Assembly: GCA_934096035.1 (NCBI GenBank)
Contig: CAKOKX010000002.1
Span: 1 to 64,000 of the forward strand
Source: an uncultured Bacilli bacterium
GTDB lineage: Bacteria > Bacillota_I > Bacilli_A > RF39 > UBA660
Length of the DNA stretch: 64,000 nucleotides
Direction of reading: 5' to 3'
Under the pieces are notes generated by a model. The model did no database searches and was not told the origin of the DNA. It saw only the letters and a list, made by a program, of their open reading frames with translations. Both the position numbers and the translations under genes were made by a program. Positions 61,105 through 64,000 of the stretch are shown in pieces. Positions within the stretch are counted from its first letter, which is position 1. Each line of letters begins with the position of its first letter.

Positions 61105-62277
61105 TTATTTATAATATCTAATACTAAATTTAGTACCATTATTACTACTTACTCTAATTGTTCCATTATCTCTTTCTATTATTTCTTTAGCTAAAGAAAG
61201 TCCAATACCAAAATTATTACTATTATTATTTTTCTTATAAAATCTATCAAATATATGCTTCATATCTTCATTACATATACCATCACCACAATCAATTATA
61301 TCAATGCTTACATACATTCCATTATCTTTATAATTTACATAAATATCCCCATTATCTTTACTATACTCAATTCCATTTTTTAATATATTAGTTATTGCTT
61401 CACATTCCCATTTGTAATCTCCCTCAAAAGCTACATCACTTTTACCACTTATATGAATGTTTATATTTTTAAGTTCTCTTAATATATCAACATTTTTTAA
61501 AACATCAAATAACAAATCTTTAACAATTATTTTTCTTTTTTCAAAAACCACTACATTTGCATCAAATCTTGATAATTTTAGCATTGCAATAATTAAAAAA
61601 TTAATATTTTCAATCTGTATTCTTATATCATTTAAATATTCTTTTTGCTTTTCTTTACTAACATGTTCTTCAAGTAATGTATCAATCATAATCATAATTG
61701 ATGTAAGGGGTGTCTTTAATTGATGAGATATATTAGCTAAATTATCCTTTATTTTAATTCTTTCTTTATTTTCTTTAGCATATAAGCTTTTTAAACCCAC
61801 TGTAGTGGTATATACTTCATTTTTTAAAATAGATAAATCTCCTTCAATATTATCAATTATTTCTAAATCATATATTCCATCATTTATTCTTTTCAAATAA
61901 TTCGTAATATTATCTATCTCTTTACATCTTTTTTTCTTATCAATTACATATAGAGCAATACATAATCCTCCAAAAACCCCAAACAATATTACATTAATAA
62001 CAATATTTTTATAAAAAGAATCATTCATCTTACTTAAATAATTTATATCACTATCAGTAAATCCATATTTTTTTAATATTTCATTATTATCTTTATTACT
62101 TCCATTAACTATTTTAATTAATTCTTCTTCATTTACATTTGGATAATTTTTACTTACCTCAGTAACTACACTACCCACAAAATCATTTATTACTTTACTA
62201 TATCTATAATAATCAATATAACTAATTAACATTATTAAACATAAACTACCTAAAAACCATAAACTAATTTTTTTCAT
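61105..62277 (-). CDS. Sensor histidine kinase
   Basis: 390 residues. Two membrane helices (about 5-22 and 90-112) around a small extracellular domain, then a linker, the dimerisation domain with phospho-acceptor His in NISHQLKTPLTSI, and the ATPase domain with N-box EAITNILKNGIEYS, DCGDGI, FDRFYKKNN and GIGLSLAKEII. It overlaps the response regulator gene by four bases. With the FtsX-type permease further upstream, this resembles Bce-type antimicrobial-peptide detoxification modules. Confidence 0.93.
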   Translation of the reverse strand: MKKISLWFLGSLCLIMLISYIDYYRYSKVINDFVGSVVTEVSKNYPNVNEEELIKIVNGSNKDNNEILKKYGFTDSDINYLSKMNDSFYKNIVINVILFGVFGGLCIALYVIDKKKRCKEIDNITNYLKRINDGIYDLEIIDNIEGDLSILKNEVYTTTVGLKSLYAKENKERIKIKDNLANISHQLKTPLTSIMIMIDTLLEEHVSKEKQKEYLNDIRIQIENINFLIIAMLKLSRFDANVVVFEKRKIIVKDLLFDVLKNVDILRELKNINIHISGKSDVAFEGDYKWECEAITNILKNGIEYSKDNGDIYVNYKDNGMYVSIDIIDCGDGICNEDMKHIFDRFYKKNNNSNNFGIGLSLAKEIIERDNGTIRVSSNNGTKFSIRYYK

Positions 62278-62915
62278 AAATCAATCCTATACCCTATACC
62301 TTTAATTGTTTTTATTATATCTTCGCAACCAATCTTTTCTCTAATTCTTTTTATATACACACTTAAAGTATTATCATTGACAAATTTTCCTGACACATCC
62401 CAAATTTTATCTATAATCATATCTCTCGTTACTATTATTCCATTATTTTCAAGTAAAAAAAACAATAACTTTAATTCTAATCCAGTTAAAATAATTTCTT
62501 GATCATCCTTATATACTCTATAACTATCCATATCAAATATTATATTTTTATACATTTTAATATTATTTTTCTTATTTCTTTTAATAATATTATTTATTCT
62601 TGATAATAGTTCTTTTGACCTAAAAGGTTTTATAATATAATCTTCTACCCCAAGATCTAATGATGTTACAACATCTTCTTCTTCATCCTTAGCACTTAAT
62701 ACCAGCGTTGGAACATCTACATAATTTTTAAAAAAGTCTAAACCATTTCCATCTGGCAACATTACATCCAAGATTACTAAATCATAATTATTACTTACTT
62801 TTTCTTTTGCATCTTTAATTGTACTGGCAACGCTAACATCATAATTATGCTCTTCAAGTAAAAACTTAATGGCTTTTACAATCATTTCACTATCTTCAAC
62901 TAAAAGTATTTTCAT
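62274..62915 (-). CDS. OmpR-family response regulator
   Basis: 213 residues. Receiver domain with ILLVEDSEM, phospho-acceptor Asp in DLVILDVMLPDGNG, LVLSAKDEE and the Lys in YIIKPF; then a winged-helix DNA-binding domain (LTGLELKLLFFLLENNG, VYIKRIREKIG, IKGIGYRI). Pairs with the adjacent kinase. Likely controls the permease operon upstream. Confidence 0.95.
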   Translation of the reverse strand: MKILLVEDSEMIVKAIKFLLEEHNYDVSVASTIKDAKEKVSNNYDLVILDVMLPDGNGLDFFKNYVDVPTLVLSAKDEEEDVVTSLDLGVEDYIIKPFRSKELLSRINNIIKRNKKNNIKMYKNIIFDMDSYRVYKDDQEIILTGLELKLLFFLLENNGIIVTRDMIIDKIWDVSGKFVNDNTLSVYIKRIREKIGCEDIIKTIKGIGYRIDL

Positions 62916-62938
62916 ACATACACCTCACATTCTAACAA

Positions 62939-62970
62939 CAAAAAGGTATCACTTCTATAAAAATGATACC
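62939..62970 (-). terminator. Terminator of the permease gene
   Basis: GGTATCA (62945-62951) pairs with TGATACC (62964-62970); five T residues follow on the minus strand. Confidence 0.8.
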
Positions 62971-63010
62971 ATTATTTTTAGGTTAAATCAAATCTATTTA
63001 TTCGCACAAA

Positions 63011-64000
63011 TCATATATTTTCATCTTTAATAACATCAATTATATTTTCATTTCTTGTTTTTCTTAAAGCAAAATGCATAATTAAACTAACTAAAATATA
63101 AACAACCAATATTGCAATTATAATTGCTTGCCATGGAAATAAATATCCATAATCACTACCATTTGCAAATGCCTTATAAATAGCAAATGAACCTAATATA
63201 CCTAAAGGAATACCAATAATTAATGCTTTCGTAGAATACATAATTGATTCTAAATTAATCATTTTATTAAATTCATTTTTAGTCATACCAATAGATTTTA
63301 ACATTGCAAGTTCTCTTCTTCTTAAATTCATATTTGTATTTATAGTATTTATTATATTTGTAATACCAATCAAACTAATAACAATAATAAAACCATATAA
63401 GAAAATTGCTACTAAAATAATTAAACTTCTTTGAGCCTTAGCTTCTGTTTCAATATTAAACAAACTATAATTAGTAATATCATTATCAAGTAAATATTCT
63501 TTAATTAAACTTTCTAGTTTTTCTGCATCTGTTGATTTAATATACAGACTTTTTGAATCAGTAGCCGTTATATTATAATTAAATACAATATAATCATAAA
63601 ATTCATCACTTACTACAATCGTTGGAGTTTCACTATATACATTTTGAAGTCCCATTGGTAAGATATCAATTCTTTTTATAATTCCAATACTTAAATCTTT
63701 ATTATTAATAGAACCAGTAACAGTTTTAAATTTATTTAAATCAAATAAATTTACTTCCTTATAATTTTTACTACCTTCTTGATAAAAAATATTTTTATCA
63801 ATTAATAAACCTTTATAATTAAAATTACTTTCATCAACTTTATTGTCTTTAAGTATTCTTTTAAACTCATCTTCACCTACAGACATAATTCTAAGGGACA
63901 AATCATTTACACCATCAAAAAATTTTAATACATCTTCATTATAATATTTTTTATAATCAAATGTCATACTCATACTTCTAATTATACTATACCTACTAAT
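63011..64000 (-). CDS. FtsX-type ABC transporter permease, C-terminal part (window edge)
   Basis: At least 329 codons; the frame is open past the first ATG (63973) to the window edge, so the N-terminus is probably outside. An extracellular domain (to about residue 180) is followed by the FtsX core: a membrane helix (ILVAIFLYGFIIVISLIGI), the conserved NTINTNMNLRRRELAMLKSIGMTKNEF, and two or three more helices. The LRRRELAMLKSIGM motif is typical of BceB/MacB-like permeases. Together with the nearby kinase and regulator it may form a peptide-resistance or signalling unit. Confidence 0.88.
   Translation of the reverse strand: MSRYSIIRSMSMTFDYKKYYNEDVLKFFDGVNDLSLRIMSVGEDEFKRILKDNKVDESNFNYKGLLIDKNIFYQEGSKNYKEVNLFDLNKFKTVTGSINNKDLSIGIIKRIDILPMGLQNVYSETPTIVVSDEFYDYIVFNYNITATDSKSLYIKSTDAEKLESLIKEYLLDNDITNYSLFNIETEAKAQRSLIILVAIFLYGFIIVISLIGITNIINTINTNMNLRRRELAMLKSIGMTKNEFNKMINLESIMYSTKALIIGIPLGILGSFAIYKAFANGSDYGYLFPWQAIIIAILVVYILVSLIMHFALRKTRNENIIDVIKDENI

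Noticed and set aside
1..64000. DGR reverse transcriptase, accessory protein or template repeat within the window
   Set aside because: None of the proteins has reverse-transcriptase motifs, and I found no A-rich copy of VR1 or VR2. They must be elsewhere if they exist.
1..64000. CRISPR array or rRNA genes
   Set aside because: No regularly spaced direct repeats and no rRNA-like sequence were seen.

Overview
The window is AT-rich DNA from a low-GC Gram-positive bacterium. It uses the standard code (TGA is a stop in many genes), has AGGAGG-type ribosome binding sites, T-box and glmS-ribozyme regulation, LytR-CpsA-Psr and LtaS-like envelope enzymes, EzrA, and sporulation genes (spoIIAA-sigF-spoVACDE, spoVS). 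Several exported proteins start with a hydrophobic segment ending in ATYAYFQASG, a type common in uncultured gut Bacilli/Mycoplasmatota-like lineages. The exact taxon is an inference.

Layout. 1-1.5 kb: a truncated surface-protein gene with a divergent XRE regulator. 1.5-7.3 kb: rmuC, asnB, an LtaS-like enzyme, truB. 7.3-13.3 kb: the rimP-nusA-rnpM-infB-rbfA(-truB) translation operon and typA. 13.5-15 kb: a cell-wall protein. 15.6-17.7 kb: recA and an Rpn-type nuclease. 17.8-20.6 kb: a reduced spoIIA/spoVA operon. 20.7-24 kb: an LCP enzyme and a large exported variable protein. 24-36.8 kb: YihY, a GGDEF-like protein, ligA, a nucleotidyltransferase, pcrA, two VirB2-like membrane proteins, recX, nrnA, ackA. 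37-39.7 kb: a second large exported variable protein with fibronectin-like repeats. 40-44.8 kb: thiI, nifS, ezrA, DUF308. 44.8-46.9 kb: glmS with its ribozyme (plus strand). 46.9-49.4 kb: a lone restriction-like nuclease, a GNAT enzyme and seven tRNAs. 49.4-54.5 kb: miaB, serS with T-box, perR-rbr, spoVS. 54.5-58.3 kb: a csoR-sufCDUB operon. 58.4-64 kb: tRNA-Thr, a coiled-coil/RelE-like protein, a membrane protein, a two-component system and an ABC permease running off the edge.

Most interesting signal: the two complete YFQASG proteins (22.3-23.9 and 37.2-39.7 kb) end in a C-type-lectin-like domain whose last ~31 codons before an R-P motif are unlike the rest of the genome. They are poor in coding-strand A, rich in NNC/NNT codons and nearly free of third-position A. 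Both genes are followed by the same ~58-bp GC-rich block holding a strong hairpin, and preceded by the same 25-bp leader motif. This is the fingerprint expected for variable regions of a diversity-generating retroelement (DGR), with reverse transcriptase and template outside the window. A third paralogue starts at the left edge. The second notable point is a spoIIA operon with no spoIIAB: the anti-anti-sigma gene and the sigma gene overlap directly.
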